DNA of 64,000 nt from Siphonobacter aquaeclarae (GCF_900103285.1 NZ_FNGS01000003.1:299997-363996); one strand, 5' to 3'. Positions 51,424-60,704 are shown, numbered from the stretch's first letter. The notes: generated by a model from the sequence alone, not told the origin. Numbers and translations are program-made.

Positions 51424-52260
51424 ATGAAACGTACTCCTCTGCTGCTGGCGGCCTGCCTGCTGTCCGCCGGCCTGGCTTCTGCCCAGCTCCGCGAACTCAA
51501 AAAAACCTTTGCCCGTCCCGAATACGTGCTCGTGGCGTCTCACCGCGCACTGCACAACCAGCATCCCGAAAACTCGCTTCCGGCCTTCCGGGCAGCGGTG
51601 GATGCAGGAATTGACATCATCGAAACCGATGTGAAAGTGACGAAAGACGGCGTGCCCGTTCTCATGCACGACCGCACTATCAACCGCACCACTACCGGTA
51701 CCGGCGACCCCGAAAACTATACGCTGGCGGAGCTCAGGCAGTTTCACCTCAAGGTCGGGGATAAGGTGACCTCCGAAAAAATTCCCACGCTCGAAGAAGC
51801 GCTGAACGTGACAAAAGGCCGTGCATACGTGGATTTGGATATCAAAACTGACAAGATTGAACCGGTACTGGCCGTGATCCGGAAGACGGGTACCATTGGC
51901 GAAGTCTTCTTTTTTGACGACGATTTTCAGATGCTGTCGAAGATCGACCAAGCCGACAAAAAGTACATGATCATGCCGAGGGCGCATTCGTATGCCTCTG
52001 CCGACTCTGCGCTGGCGCTTTTCAAGCCGGAGATTGTCCACATCGATTTCGATTTTTACGACCGGAAAGTTACCGGCCTCATCCGCCGGAAAAAAGCGCG
52101 GGTATGGATCAACGCCCTCGGCGAGCCGGACCGGGCACTGCGCGCCGGCAAAACGACAGAGGCACTGGACAAGCTTCTGGCCAACGGCGCCAACGTCATC
52201 CAGACCGACGAACCGGCGCTCCTGCTCAAACTTCTGAAGGAAAAAGGCCTCCATCCCTAG
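51424..52260 (+). CDS. Glycerophosphodiester phosphodiesterase
   Basis: A 278-residue exported enzyme (signal peptide 1-20, so the start is firm). GDPD motifs: H40-R41 in ASHRALHN, E49 in HPENSLPAF, E67 and D69 in IIETDVKVTKDG, H82 in VLMHDRTINRTT, and VDLDIKTDK. It hydrolyses deacylated phospholipids to glycerol 3-phosphate and an alcohol in the periplasm with calcium or another metal. It lies right behind a terminator and 3 nt before the metallo-hydrolase gene, with which it forms a tight cluster. Confidence 0.94.
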   Translation: MKRTPLLLAACLLSAGLASAQLRELKKTFARPEYVLVASHRALHNQHPENSLPAFRAAVDAGIDIIETDVKVTKDGVPVLMHDRTINRTTTGTGDPENYTLAELRQFHLKVGDKVTSEKIPTLEEALNVTKGRAYVDLDIKTDKIEPVLAVIRKTGTIGEVFFFDDDFQMLSKIDQADKKYMIMPRAHSYASADSALALFKPEIVHIDFDFYDRKVTGLIRRKKARVWINALGEPDRALRAGKTTEALDKLLANGANVIQTDEPALLLKLLKEKGLHP

Positions 52261-52263
52261 CGC

Positions 52264-53319
52264 ATGCGACGACTCGCTGGTTTTCTGCTGTTGCTGGCCT
52301 GCCCGGCGTTTGCACAGGATCCCTCCCTCGATGAGAAAAGCAACGCCTTCCTGAACCGGCAGGCGGCGGAACTACTGACGGAAATCGACCGTACGGCGCA
52401 AACCTGCCCGCCGCAATGGCCCGAGCCACGGGAACGGTACCTGAGTTTACTGCTGTTTGACGGCCTCCTGCATGATCGGTACGCGGCTTTCCGTCCGCCG
52501 GTTCAGGCATTTTTTCAACGCCGGATTACGCGGGTGGCGGAGGAGCTGGAAAAGCCGTTTTCGGGAAAAGGCGCCCGTATCTGGCACCTGTACAATATGG
52601 CGTTTATCGTCCGGACCGCCGGTGCCACCATCGCCTTTGATCTGGTCAGCGGCAGCAGCTCCGGTTCGGCGTCCTTTGCCCTGCCACCGGAACTCATGGC
52701 CCGGCTTGTCCGGCAGTGCGACGCCCTGTTTATCAGCCATTGGCACAAAGACCATATAGACAAGGCCATAGCCCGCCGCTTTCTGGCTGAAGGAAAGCCG
52801 GTCGTCTCGCCGGAACAGGTATGGAAGGGCGAAAGCCTGGCCGACTCGGTTACCCACCTCGCCCGCGACGCCTCCCGGGTGCATGAATTGCCGGTTTCGA
52901 GAGGCCGGAAGCTGCGCGTGGTGATTTTTCCGGGACATCAGATGAAGAGTACCGAAAACAACGTGACGCTCGTCACCACGCCCGAAGGACTTTCCTTCTG
53001 CCAGATGGGTGACCAGATCAACGAGGGAAACTTCACGCCGGATTATGCCTGGATCGACGAAGTATGGAAACAGCACAAAGTCGATGTACTCATGCCCCCC
53101 TGCTGGACCAATGAAATAGAACGTATTGTGAAGGGATTCCGCCCGAAACTCGTCATTCCCGGGCATCAGAATGAATTGGGACATCCGGTCGACGACCGCG
53201 TACCCTACTGGGGCGACTCCTCTTTTCTGGGCCTGACCTATCCCCAATTAAAAAAATCGGCCTACCCCCTGGTTACGCTGACCTGGGGCGAGTCGGTCCG
53301 CTATCCGTTGAAACGATGA
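52264..53319 (+). CDS. Secreted metallo-beta-lactamase-fold hydrolase
   Basis: A 351-residue exported protein (signal peptide 1-17). After an about 100-residue helical N-terminal part, the metallo-beta-lactamase domain carries FISHWHKDHID (H159, H161, D163, H164), FPGHQMKSTENN and VIPGHQNELGHP as later ligands. It resembles UlaG-like or lipid-phosphodiesterase members, but the substrate is open. It starts 3 nt after the glycerophosphodiesterase gene, and its stop codon overlaps the next ATG (ATGA), so the three are translated together. Confidence 0.88.
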   Translation: MRRLAGFLLLLACPAFAQDPSLDEKSNAFLNRQAAELLTEIDRTAQTCPPQWPEPRERYLSLLLFDGLLHDRYAAFRPPVQAFFQRRITRVAEELEKPFSGKGARIWHLYNMAFIVRTAGATIAFDLVSGSSSGSASFALPPELMARLVRQCDALFISHWHKDHIDKAIARRFLAEGKPVVSPEQVWKGESLADSVTHLARDASRVHELPVSRGRKLRVVIFPGHQMKSTENNVTLVTTPEGLSFCQMGDQINEGNFTPDYAWIDEVWKQHKVDVLMPPCWTNEIERIVKGFRPKLVIPGHQNELGHPVDDRVPYWGDSSFLGLTYPQLKKSAYPLVTLTWGESVRYPLKR

Positions 53320-55052
53320 AGAAATTTTTCCTGCCGATACTGGCGCTGGCAGCTTTTTCGTGCCGGAATACTCCTCCGGCTACCGTCAAAGACGTCATGG
53401 ACGGTTTTGTAACCCGCCTCTACAAAGACTTTACCCCCGCCCAGCTCGATACCCTGTCGCATCCGCTGGCGTTGCTTTCCGGCGACGAAAAGGAAGTACT
53501 CGCGACGAAGTACCTGACGTTCGAAACGAACGTCCCGGTCGTGGTTTCCCTCATGCGTGATCAGGCGCAGAAAACCGTCCCGTTCTGGCTTGCGGAAAGT
53601 GGTTTCCGGAAAACGGCCCTGACCGTCCGGAACGAGGAATATACCTACGAAGTCTGGCAGAAAGCCTTCCCCGCAGGGAAAATCGGACTGGGGATCAACG
53701 GGTTCGACAAACACCGGCCGGTCTATTTCATCAGCGTCGCGCCCGAAAGGACGGAAGATAAGCTGACCGTTTCCCATGTCTGGCCGGAAAGCCAGACGCT
53801 TTCGGTACTCCGGAAAGGCGCGTTTACGTACCATGACTGGGACGACCTGGCGCTGACCGAAGTACCGGCGGCGCTCGACGGCCAGGTACTCTTTCAAACC
53901 ATCCGCGGGCGGGCGCGTGAAGCACATGTGGTGGGTGCTTTCCGTACCACGCCGACGCCTTCATCCGTCATTCCGGATCAACTGCTTCTGACCTGGAGCG
54001 GCGACCCGAAAACCACGATGGATGTACAGTGGCGCACCGCTCCAGGGATAGCGAAGAGCCAGGTGCAGTACTGGATGGGAAAAGATACGCTGACGGCGCC
54101 GGCAGCGGCTTTCCGGATGGAAGACCGTCTGCTCCGGAACGACCGCTACGTCAACCGGTTTACGGCCTCTCTGAAGGGCCTGGTACCCGGCACGACCTAT
54201 GGCTACCGGGTAGGAGATGAGGCGACGGGCTGGTCTCCCGTCAGCTCTTTTCAGACCGAAAAAGCGGAACCGGCGCCTTTTTCCTATGTCTGGTTCGGAG
54301 ATACGCACAAATCGCCGCAGTGGGGTGAAATGGCCCGGAAATCGCTGGAACGGCATCCGGATATCTCGTTTTACAACATCGCCGGAGACCTGGTCAGTAC
54401 CGGCCTGCACCGGGATGAATGGGATGAATTTTTCCGGAATTCCGGTACCATCTTCCGCTCAAAACCCCTCATGCCGATACCGGGCAACCACGATAGCCAG
54501 GACGGCCTCGGCGCGTGGATGTACGAGGAGATGTTCAGTCTCCCGAAAAACGGCCCGGCCCGGCAGCCGGCAGAGCGGACGTACGCCTATACGTATCAGA
54601 ATGCCCTGTACCTGATGATCGACGCGACGCTTCCGCTCGAAAACCAGACAGCCTGGATACGGGAGCAGTTGAAAAATACCAAAGCGACCTGGAAATTCGT
54701 GTACTTCCATTTTCCTCCATACAATTACGAAGAAGACTATTCGCATATCCGGAAGGAATGGTGTACCGTGTTCGACGAGTACGGGGTAGATATGGTCATG
54801 GGTGGCCATGTGCATTACTACATGCGTACGAAACCCATGAAGGCGGAAAAGCCGGACCCGAAAGGGACGATATACCTGATTTCAGTGGGAATACCGGCCG
54901 ACCATCCGCATATGACGGCGGAAGACTATGCCGTTGTCCGGGATCCCAAAGGCTGGGTCTATCAACACGTGGAAATCGACGGAAATAAGCTGCATTACCG
55001 CTGCTTCGACAAAGACGGCAACCTGAAAGACGAACTGAACCTGACGAAGTAG
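53316..55052 (+). CDS. Purple-acid-phosphatase-like metallophosphoesterase lipoprotein
   Basis: A 578-residue lipoprotein (lipobox AAFSC, C16). An N-terminal region of unknown fold (about 20-220) precedes a fibronectin-like domain (about 225-325: LLTWSGDPKTTMDVQWRTAP, GLVPGTTYGYRVGDE) and a metallophosphatase domain with FGDTHKS, NIAGDLVSTG, PGNHDSQ, YFHFPPYN and GGHVHYYMR, the full dimetal ligand set. Purple acid phosphatases release phosphate from phosphomonoesters, here probably products of the phosphodiesterase. Last gene of the locus; a TCTGTG inverted repeat begins 5 nt after its stop. Confidence 0.93.
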   Translation: MKKFFLPILALAAFSCRNTPPATVKDVMDGFVTRLYKDFTPAQLDTLSHPLALLSGDEKEVLATKYLTFETNVPVVVSLMRDQAQKTVPFWLAESGFRKTALTVRNEEYTYEVWQKAFPAGKIGLGINGFDKHRPVYFISVAPERTEDKLTVSHVWPESQTLSVLRKGAFTYHDWDDLALTEVPAALDGQVLFQTIRGRAREAHVVGAFRTTPTPSSVIPDQLLLTWSGDPKTTMDVQWRTAPGIAKSQVQYWMGKDTLTAPAAAFRMEDRLLRNDRYVNRFTASLKGLVPGTTYGYRVGDEATGWSPVSSFQTEKAEPAPFSYVWFGDTHKSPQWGEMARKSLERHPDISFYNIAGDLVSTGLHRDEWDEFFRNSGTIFRSKPLMPIPGNHDSQDGLGAWMYEEMFSLPKNGPARQPAERTYAYTYQNALYLMIDATLPLENQTAWIREQLKNTKATWKFVYFHFPPYNYEEDYSHIRKEWCTVFDEYGVDMVMGGHVHYYMRTKPMKAEKPDPKGTIYLISVGIPADHPHMTAEDYAVVRDPKGWVYQHVEIDGNKLHYRCFDKDGNLKDELNLTK

Positions 55053-55056
55053 CCCT

Positions 55057-55162
55057 TCTGTGTATCCTGTGCTTTCTGTGAGAAATAGATTTTGGGGTTT
55101 CTCACAGAAAGCACAGAATACACAGAAAATTACTCCCTGCCCTATGCCCTATGCCCCCTGCT
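55057..55162. repeat. TCTGTG-word inverted repeat, copy 3, with ATGCCCT-word tail
   Basis: Arms 55057-55085 and 55098-55126 match over 28 of 29 bp around a 12-nt spacer, with the same three words 9 bp apart. Behind it, 55134-55162 consists of CCCTGCCCTATGCCC-like words that run into the 3' end of the PnuC gene. The site lies between convergent genes. Copy 2, read on the opposite strand, has the same order: hairpin, then this kind of tail. Confidence 0.85.
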
Positions 55163-55732
55163 CTTCCCCCAGTCCCGGTACCCATACACCGACAAACCCA
55201 GGTAAACAACATACAGGAAGGCCGTCCAGTACAGATTTTTATAGATATACATACCGACGTAAATCACGTCGACGCCAATCCAGAGAATCCAGTTTTCGAG
55301 GTACTTACGCCCGAGCATCCACTGCGCGATGAGGCTTACGGCCGTCGTAAACGAATCTACCAGCGGAATACTCGCGTCCGTAAACCGGTGTAGAACCCAG
55401 GACAACGAGCCGGTACCTGCTACGCACAGGCCAACCAGCCCGGGAATCCAGCGTGATGGTACCCGGCTGACCGGCAATACCGTCCGTCCTTTCCCACCGT
55501 AAAGCCACTGCCAAAGCCCGTAAACGCTCAACAGGCCAAAGATGACCTGCAACCCCATGTCGGCGTAAAGCTTCGCTTCCAGGAAAATGACGGCATAGAT
55601 CGTCACGCTGACGATGCTCCAGAACCACCCCCAAACATTCTGCCGGGTATTGTACCAGACACAGACCATGCCGGTGATCACGCCCGACAGCTCCAGCGCA
55701 TTTGTTTTCAGGTAGGTCCAAAAGACGTCCAT
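55142..55732 (-). CDS. pnuC: Nicotinamide mononucleotide/riboside transporter PnuC
   Basis: A 196-residue inner-membrane protein with about seven helices. NVWGWFWSIVSVTIYAVIFL, LLSVYGLWQWLYGGKGR and ENWILWIGVDVIYVGMYIYK are PnuC family blocks, with the Trp/Asn residues that line the nicotinamide riboside site. It imports nicotinamide riboside for NAD synthesis. The last five residues (RGHRA) are encoded by the GGGCAT-word repeat beside copy 3, so the C terminus seems to have been changed by that repeat. Confidence 0.93.
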   Translation of the reverse strand: MDVFWTYLKTNALELSGVITGMVCVWYNTRQNVWGWFWSIVSVTIYAVIFLEAKLYADMGLQVIFGLLSVYGLWQWLYGGKGRTVLPVSRVPSRWIPGLVGLCVAGTGSLSWVLHRFTDASIPLVDSFTTAVSLIAQWMLGRKYLENWILWIGVDVIYVGMYIYKNLYWTAFLYVVYLGLSVYGYRDWGKSRGHRA

Positions 55733-55894
55733 AGTCGCAATTCAATCGGTAAATTTTGCTGAACTTTGCCGGCGGCAGAACCGTTTTCCAACGGTCAAGT
55801 ATACCTCGTCAATCCGGAAAATCCCGAGAATGACGGGGATTATTGTGTGTTATGCGGGAAGAAACGCCCTTTTCCCGCCCCTCTGCAGAACCAT

Positions 55895-58800
55895 ATGCTG
55901 ATAAAAGATCTTCTTACGCTCTACCGGAACGACGCCTTCGTGCGGCTGATCGGCGAGCGCCTGAAAAGCGACCGGCCCGACGATTATCACCTTCAGATCA
56001 AAGGCCTGACAGGTAGCCTCGACGCCGTTTTGGCCGCAGCGCTCTTCCTCAACGAGCCGAAACAAACGCTGTATGTCCTGAGTGATAAGGAAGAGGCGGC
56101 TTATTTCTACAACGATTTACAGAACATGGTGGGAGAGGACTCCGTTCTTCTCTTCCCGATGTCGTATAAAAAGCCGTACGAGTACGAAGAAATAGACAAC
56201 GCGAACGTATTGATGCGGTCGGAGGTACTCAACCGCCTCAATGATAAAGCGGGCAACGTACTCATTGTCTCCTATCCGGAAGCGCTCAGCGAGCGGGTTA
56301 TCAACCGCCGGTCGCTGGTTCAGAATACCTTCACGGTGTCGGTAGGAGAGAAGGTCGATACTTCTTTCCTGTCAGAATTCCTGATTAGTCAGGATTTTGA
56401 GCAAACGGATTTCGTGTATGAAGCAGGCCAGTTTGCGGTTCGCGGCGGTATCATCGACGTTTACAGCTATGCCAACGAATACCCCTACCGCATCGATCTG
56501 TTCGGGAATGAAGTGGAATCCATCCGGACGTTTGATCCGGATACCCAGCTGTCGAAGGAATCGGTTTCCCGGATCAATGTCATTCCTGACGTCCAGACGA
56601 AACTGGTCAAAGAAAGCCGGGAGCCATTTCTGAGCTTCTTCCAGGAAGGTACCCGGCTGTGGTTCAAGGATGTCGAGCTGACGCTGGAGCTGATTGGTAT
56701 CTGCTTCGAGAAAGTAGAGCAGAGCTTCCAGGAAATCCTCGCGCGTAGCGGCGGTATTCAGATCGTGCAGGAACCTTCGCAGCTGTTCGAAACCCGGCGG
56801 GCGTTTCTCAACCAGATCAAGGACTTTCCGAGTATGGAATTCGGCCGGCGGTTTTATTTCAAAGGTACGGGAGACGCGGCCGAAATGCGGATCAACTACG
56901 CCTCCAAGCCCCAGCCGAGTTTCAACAAGGATTTCAACCGCCTCATCGAAACCCTGCACGAGCAGCAGTACCGCGGATATACCAACATCATCGTTGCCGA
57001 AACCCAGAAACAGCTCGAACGCCTCAATACGATCGTCGGCGAGTCGGACGATACCGTTCGTTTTCAGGGCGTGAATATGTCCCTGCGGGAAGGGTTCATC
57101 GACGACACGCTCAAAGTTGCCTGCTTTACCGATCACCAGATCTTCGACCGTTTTTACCGGTATAAAGTCAAGGATAAGTACACCAAATCGAAGGCGCTGA
57201 CGCTCCGGGAGCTGAAAACGCTGTCGCCCGGCGACTTTGTAACTCACATCGATTACGGCATCGGCCGCTTCGCCGGTCTGGTCAAGATCGATGTCGGCGG
57301 AAACGATCAGGAAGGTATCCGGCTGATTTTCAGAGATAACGATACCGTTCTGATCAACGTACAAAGCCTTCACAAAATCGCAAAATACACCGGGAAAGAA
57401 GGTACCCAGCCCAGTTTGAGCAAGCTGGGCTCGCCCGAATGGGAGAACAAAAAGGCAAAAGTGAAGCGGCAGGTGAAAGATATTGCCGCCGAGCTGATCC
57501 AGCTCTATGCCAAACGGAAGTTCGCGCCGGGCTATGCCTATTCCCGGGATACCTTTCTCCAGGCAGAGCTGGAGTCTTCGTTTTTGTATGAAGACACGCC
57601 GGATCAGGCTAAATCAACGGCTGATGTCAAGGAAGACATGGAGAAACCGCACCCGATGGATCGACTTGTCTGCGGCGACGTAGGCTTCGGAAAAACGGAA
57701 GTAGCGATGCGGGCGGCGTTTAAGGCGGCGTGCGATAATAAGCAGGTGGCGGTACTCGTCCCGACGACCGTCCTCGCCATGCAACACTACCGTACCTTCC
57801 GGGACCGGTTTGAGCGGTTTCCCGTCAAGGTCGAGTACATCAACCGGTTCAAAACCACCCAGCAGATTAAGGAAACCCTCAAACGGGTGGAATCGGGAGA
57901 AACGAGTATCCTCATCGGAACACACCGGATTGTAGGAAAAGATGTGAAGTTCAAGGACCTCGGGTTGCTGATCGTGGACGAAGAGCAGAAATTTGGCGTG
58001 AAGGTGAAGGACCGGCTGAAGGAAATGAAGCTGAATGTCGACGTGCTGACGCTGACGGCGACGCCCATTCCGCGAACGCTGCACTTCTCGCTCATGGGCG
58101 CGCGGGATCTCTCGGTTATTGCCACACCGCCGCCCAACCGGCAGCCGGTGACGACAGAGCTGATGGTCTTCGATGAAATCAAAATCCGGGACGCCGTCAT
58201 GCGTGAAATGAAGCGCGGGGGCCAGGTTTTCTTCGTACACAACCGCATCGGCGACCTCGAAACCCTCGGAAACATGATCCTGAAGCTCATTCCGGATGCC
58301 AAGATCGGCATCGCGCACGGGCAGATGGACGGCGACCGCCTCGAAAAGGTCATGATGAAGTTTATCGAGGGAGAGTATGATGTGCTGATATCTACCAACA
58401 TCATCGAAGCCGGGCTCGATATTCCGAATGCCAATACGATTCTGATCAACCATGCGCATTTGTTCGGGTTGAGCGATTTGCACCAGATGCGGGGGCGCGT
58501 CGGCCGGTCCAATAAAAAGGCCTATTGCTACCTGCTTACCCCGGCGCTGTCGCTGCTCACCACCGATTCCCGGAAACGCCTGCAGGCGCTGGAAGAATTC
58601 ACCGACCTGGGCGACGGGTTCAAGGTAGCCATGCGGGACCTCGATATCCGCGGCGCCGGAAACCTCCTGGGAGCGGAGCAGAGCGGATTTATCAACGACC
58701 TGGGCTTCGAAACGTACCACAAAATCCTCGACGAGGCGGTGCAGGAACTCAAGGAAAACGAGTTTAAGGACCTCTTCGCGGACGAGCTGGCCAAGGCGGC

Positions 58801-59266
58801 AAACAACCTGCGCGTTGAATGCCAGATTGAGACCGACCTGCCCGTCCTCATTCCCGAAAATTACGTATCTAACATATCCGAACGCCTGAGTTTGTACAAC
58901 CGCCTGGATAGTCTCAAGGACGAAGCCGAGCTGCTGAAATTCCGGGAGGAAATCACCGACCGGTTCGGTCCGGTGCCACAGGAAGTGGGCGATCTGATCG
59001 GACTCGTCCGCGTCAGGTGGAAAGCCGAGCAGATCGGATTCGAAAAATTGACCCTGAAACAAAATACGTTGAAGGGAACATTCGTTTCTGGGGAGCATGA
59101 GGCCTATTATCAGTCGGACCGGTTTGGCCGCGTCCTGGACTTCGTGAAAGGGAATCCCCGGAAAGTATCGCTCAAGGATATCAAGGGGAAATTGCAGTTA
59201 CTGGCTGATAATCTGATGAGTGTGGGCGATCTGGACGCGTTGCTGAGCCAGATGGTCCCAGCCTGA
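55895..59266 (+). CDS. mfd: Transcription-repair coupling factor
   Basis: A 1123-residue Mfd. The N-terminal UvrB-like part (1-350), the CarD-like RNA-polymerase-interacting domain near residue 443 (LSPGDFVTHIDYGIGRFAGL), the SF2 motor with Walker A GDVGFGKTEVAMRA near 592, DEEQKFGVKVKD near 694 and TATPIPRTL, and the TRG/C-terminal domain are all present. The ATG at 55895 is chosen over an in-frame extension of 43 residues that does not match the family. Mfd removes stalled RNA polymerase and recruits UvrA; uvrA is elsewhere in this window. Confidence 0.97.
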   Translation: MLIKDLLTLYRNDAFVRLIGERLKSDRPDDYHLQIKGLTGSLDAVLAAALFLNEPKQTLYVLSDKEEAAYFYNDLQNMVGEDSVLLFPMSYKKPYEYEEIDNANVLMRSEVLNRLNDKAGNVLIVSYPEALSERVINRRSLVQNTFTVSVGEKVDTSFLSEFLISQDFEQTDFVYEAGQFAVRGGIIDVYSYANEYPYRIDLFGNEVESIRTFDPDTQLSKESVSRINVIPDVQTKLVKESREPFLSFFQEGTRLWFKDVELTLELIGICFEKVEQSFQEILARSGGIQIVQEPSQLFETRRAFLNQIKDFPSMEFGRRFYFKGTGDAAEMRINYASKPQPSFNKDFNRLIETLHEQQYRGYTNIIVAETQKQLERLNTIVGESDDTVRFQGVNMSLREGFIDDTLKVACFTDHQIFDRFYRYKVKDKYTKSKALTLRELKTLSPGDFVTHIDYGIGRFAGLVKIDVGGNDQEGIRLIFRDNDTVLINVQSLHKIAKYTGKEGTQPSLSKLGSPEWENKKAKVKRQVKDIAAELIQLYAKRKFAPGYAYSRDTFLQAELESSFLYEDTPDQAKSTADVKEDMEKPHPMDRLVCGDVGFGKTEVAMRAAFKAACDNKQVAVLVPTTVLAMQHYRTFRDRFERFPVKVEYINRFKTTQQIKETLKRVESGETSILIGTHRIVGKDVKFKDLGLLIVDEEQKFGVKVKDRLKEMKLNVDVLTLTATPIPRTLHFSLMGARDLSVIATPPPNRQPVTTELMVFDEIKIRDAVMREMKRGGQVFFVHNRIGDLETLGNMILKLIPDAKIGIAHGQMDGDRLEKVMMKFIEGEYDVLISTNIIEAGLDIPNANTILINHAHLFGLSDLHQMRGRVGRSNKKAYCYLLTPALSLLTTDSRKRLQALEEFTDLGDGFKVAMRDLDIRGAGNLLGAEQSGFINDLGFETYHKILDEAVQELKENEFKDLFADELAKAANNLRVECQIETDLPVLIPENYVSNISERLSLYNRLDSLKDEAELLKFREEITDRFGPVPQEVGDLIGLVRVRWKAEQIGFEKLTLKQNTLKGTFVSGEHEAYYQSDRFGRVLDFVKGNPRKVSLKDIKGKLQLLADNLMSVGDLDALLSQMVPA

Positions 59267-59377
59267 CGATTCATAAACGAGTATAGTAGCGTATAAAATA
59301 AATAGGTATTCCGGCCGTTTTTTCAGACCGGCTAAGAGGAATGGGGTTCCGGAAACAGGGAATTCCATTTAAAACTC

Positions 59378-59385
59378 TATTTTTG
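59378..59385 (+). promoter_or_regulatory. Probable promoter -7 element of the GldJ-like gene
   Basis: TATTTTTG (59378-59385) matches TAnnTTTG and lies 51 nt before the ATG at 59437. No good -33 element is seen. Confidence 0.5.
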
Positions 59386-59436
59386 CAGGATTCTGGTAAC
59401 GCTGATCAAGAAGGTATTCCAAAACAATTACTAGCA

Positions 59437-60681
59437 ATGATGAAAATTGCGTCGAAGTCGGTTGTGTATGCGCTTGCCTCTGTGGCATTGCTGACGGCGT
59501 GTTCGAAGAACAAACGCCCGGACAGTGCCCACATCGGGAAGAGCAGTACGGCAACAGGTATTGCGTACAATGCCAAAGACGGATTCAAGACCCCGAAAAG
59601 TTTTAAAGGACAACCCACCGGTCCGAACCTTGTGTATATCGAAGGCGGACGGTTTACGATGGGTACGCTGGAGGAAGACGTAGCGGGTCTGCACGACAAC
59701 GTCGAGCGGACCGTCACGGTGCAATCCTTCTTCATGGATGAGACCGAAATCGCGAATGTGCACTACCTGGAATACCTTTATGCCATTCAGCGGGATTCAA
59801 CCCAGGAGGTTTACGAAGCTGCTCTGCCCGATACCACGGTATGGGCCGGCGAAATGGCCTTTAACGATACCTACGTGGATCAGTACCTCCGGTACCCGGG
59901 CTTCCGGATGTATCCGGTGGTAGGTGTTTCCTGGGTGCAGGCACAGGATTACTCTGCCTGGCGGACCCAGGCAGTAAACGCCGACCTCGCCCGCAAGGCA
60001 ACCACCGGCGGCAGCTCCAAGAAAAAAGGCAAGAAGGGCGAAGCCCAGGCTGAAGTAGCTCAGACGCAGTATACCGGCGGCCGCGCAGCGATCGAAACGG
60101 GTTATGTATTGCCCGACTACCGCCTGCCGACGGAAGCCGAGTGGGAATATGCCGCTAAAGCATTAATCGGTACGCAGTACCTCGACGAAAACCAGTCCAA
60201 TCAGCGGATTTATCCCTGGGATGGCTCCTCGATGCGGAAAAGCACCGGTCGTAAGAAAGGGATGATGCTCGCCAACTATAAGCGGGGCCGCGGCGACTAT
60301 GCGGGTATCGCTGGTAAGTCGAACGACGGCGCCATCATTACCGACGAAGTATTCTCCTACCCCCCGAACGACTTCGGTCTTTACAACATGGCCGGAAACG
60401 TAAATGAGTGGGTATGGGACGTATACCGTCCGACGACGTTCCAAACCTTCAGCGACCTCAACCCGGTACGCCGGAACGGTTTCCTGGATGACGAAAAGAA
60501 CTACGACAAGAAAGACAACAACTCCCTGATCGATAACCGTGCACGCGTGTACAAGGGTGGTTCCTGGGCCGACGTATCTTACTGGCTCTCTCCCGGAACG
60601 CGCCGTTACATGGATCAGGACTCGTCTACCGCTACCATCGGCTTCCGTTGCTCGATGATCGCCTCCGGACGGAAAAGATAA
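59437..60681 (+). CDS. gldJ: GldJ-like gliding motility / type IX secretion lipoprotein
   Basis: A 414-residue lipoprotein (lipobox LLTAC). After a linker comes a formylglycine-generating-enzyme-like domain: LVYIEGGRFTMGTLEEDV, SFFMDETEIANVHYLEYLY, YPVVGVSWVQAQDYSAWR, LPTEAEWEYAAKAL, NMAGNVNEWVWDVYRP and YKGGSWADVSYWLSPG. The combination VHYLEYLYAI and the PDTTVW block fit GldJ better than its paralogue GldK, but the two are similar. GldJ is needed for gliding and stabilises GldK. A Lys/Gly/Ala-rich insertion (SSKKKGKKGEAQAEVAQ) near residue 190 is unusual. Confidence 0.78.
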   Translation: MMKIASKSVVYALASVALLTACSKNKRPDSAHIGKSSTATGIAYNAKDGFKTPKSFKGQPTGPNLVYIEGGRFTMGTLEEDVAGLHDNVERTVTVQSFFMDETEIANVHYLEYLYAIQRDSTQEVYEAALPDTTVWAGEMAFNDTYVDQYLRYPGFRMYPVVGVSWVQAQDYSAWRTQAVNADLARKATTGGSSKKKGKKGEAQAEVAQTQYTGGRAAIETGYVLPDYRLPTEAEWEYAAKALIGTQYLDENQSNQRIYPWDGSSMRKSTGRKKGMMLANYKRGRGDYAGIAGKSNDGAIITDEVFSYPPNDFGLYNMAGNVNEWVWDVYRPTTFQTFSDLNPVRRNGFLDDEKNYDKKDNNSLIDNRARVYKGGSWADVSYWLSPGTRRYMDQDSSTATIGFRCSMIASGRKR

Positions 60682-60704
60682 GTTAAATTCCAGTTTAGTA
60701 AGTG

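Noticed and set aside
55766-55894. 43-codon upstream extension of mfd
   Set aside because: The extra residues do not fit Mfd family N termini. The ATG at 55895 begins the expected sequence.
57614-59098. Minus-strand open frame of 494 codons opposite mfd
   Set aside because: Antisense shadow of the motor domain; composition rich in Arg, His and Gln and no motif.
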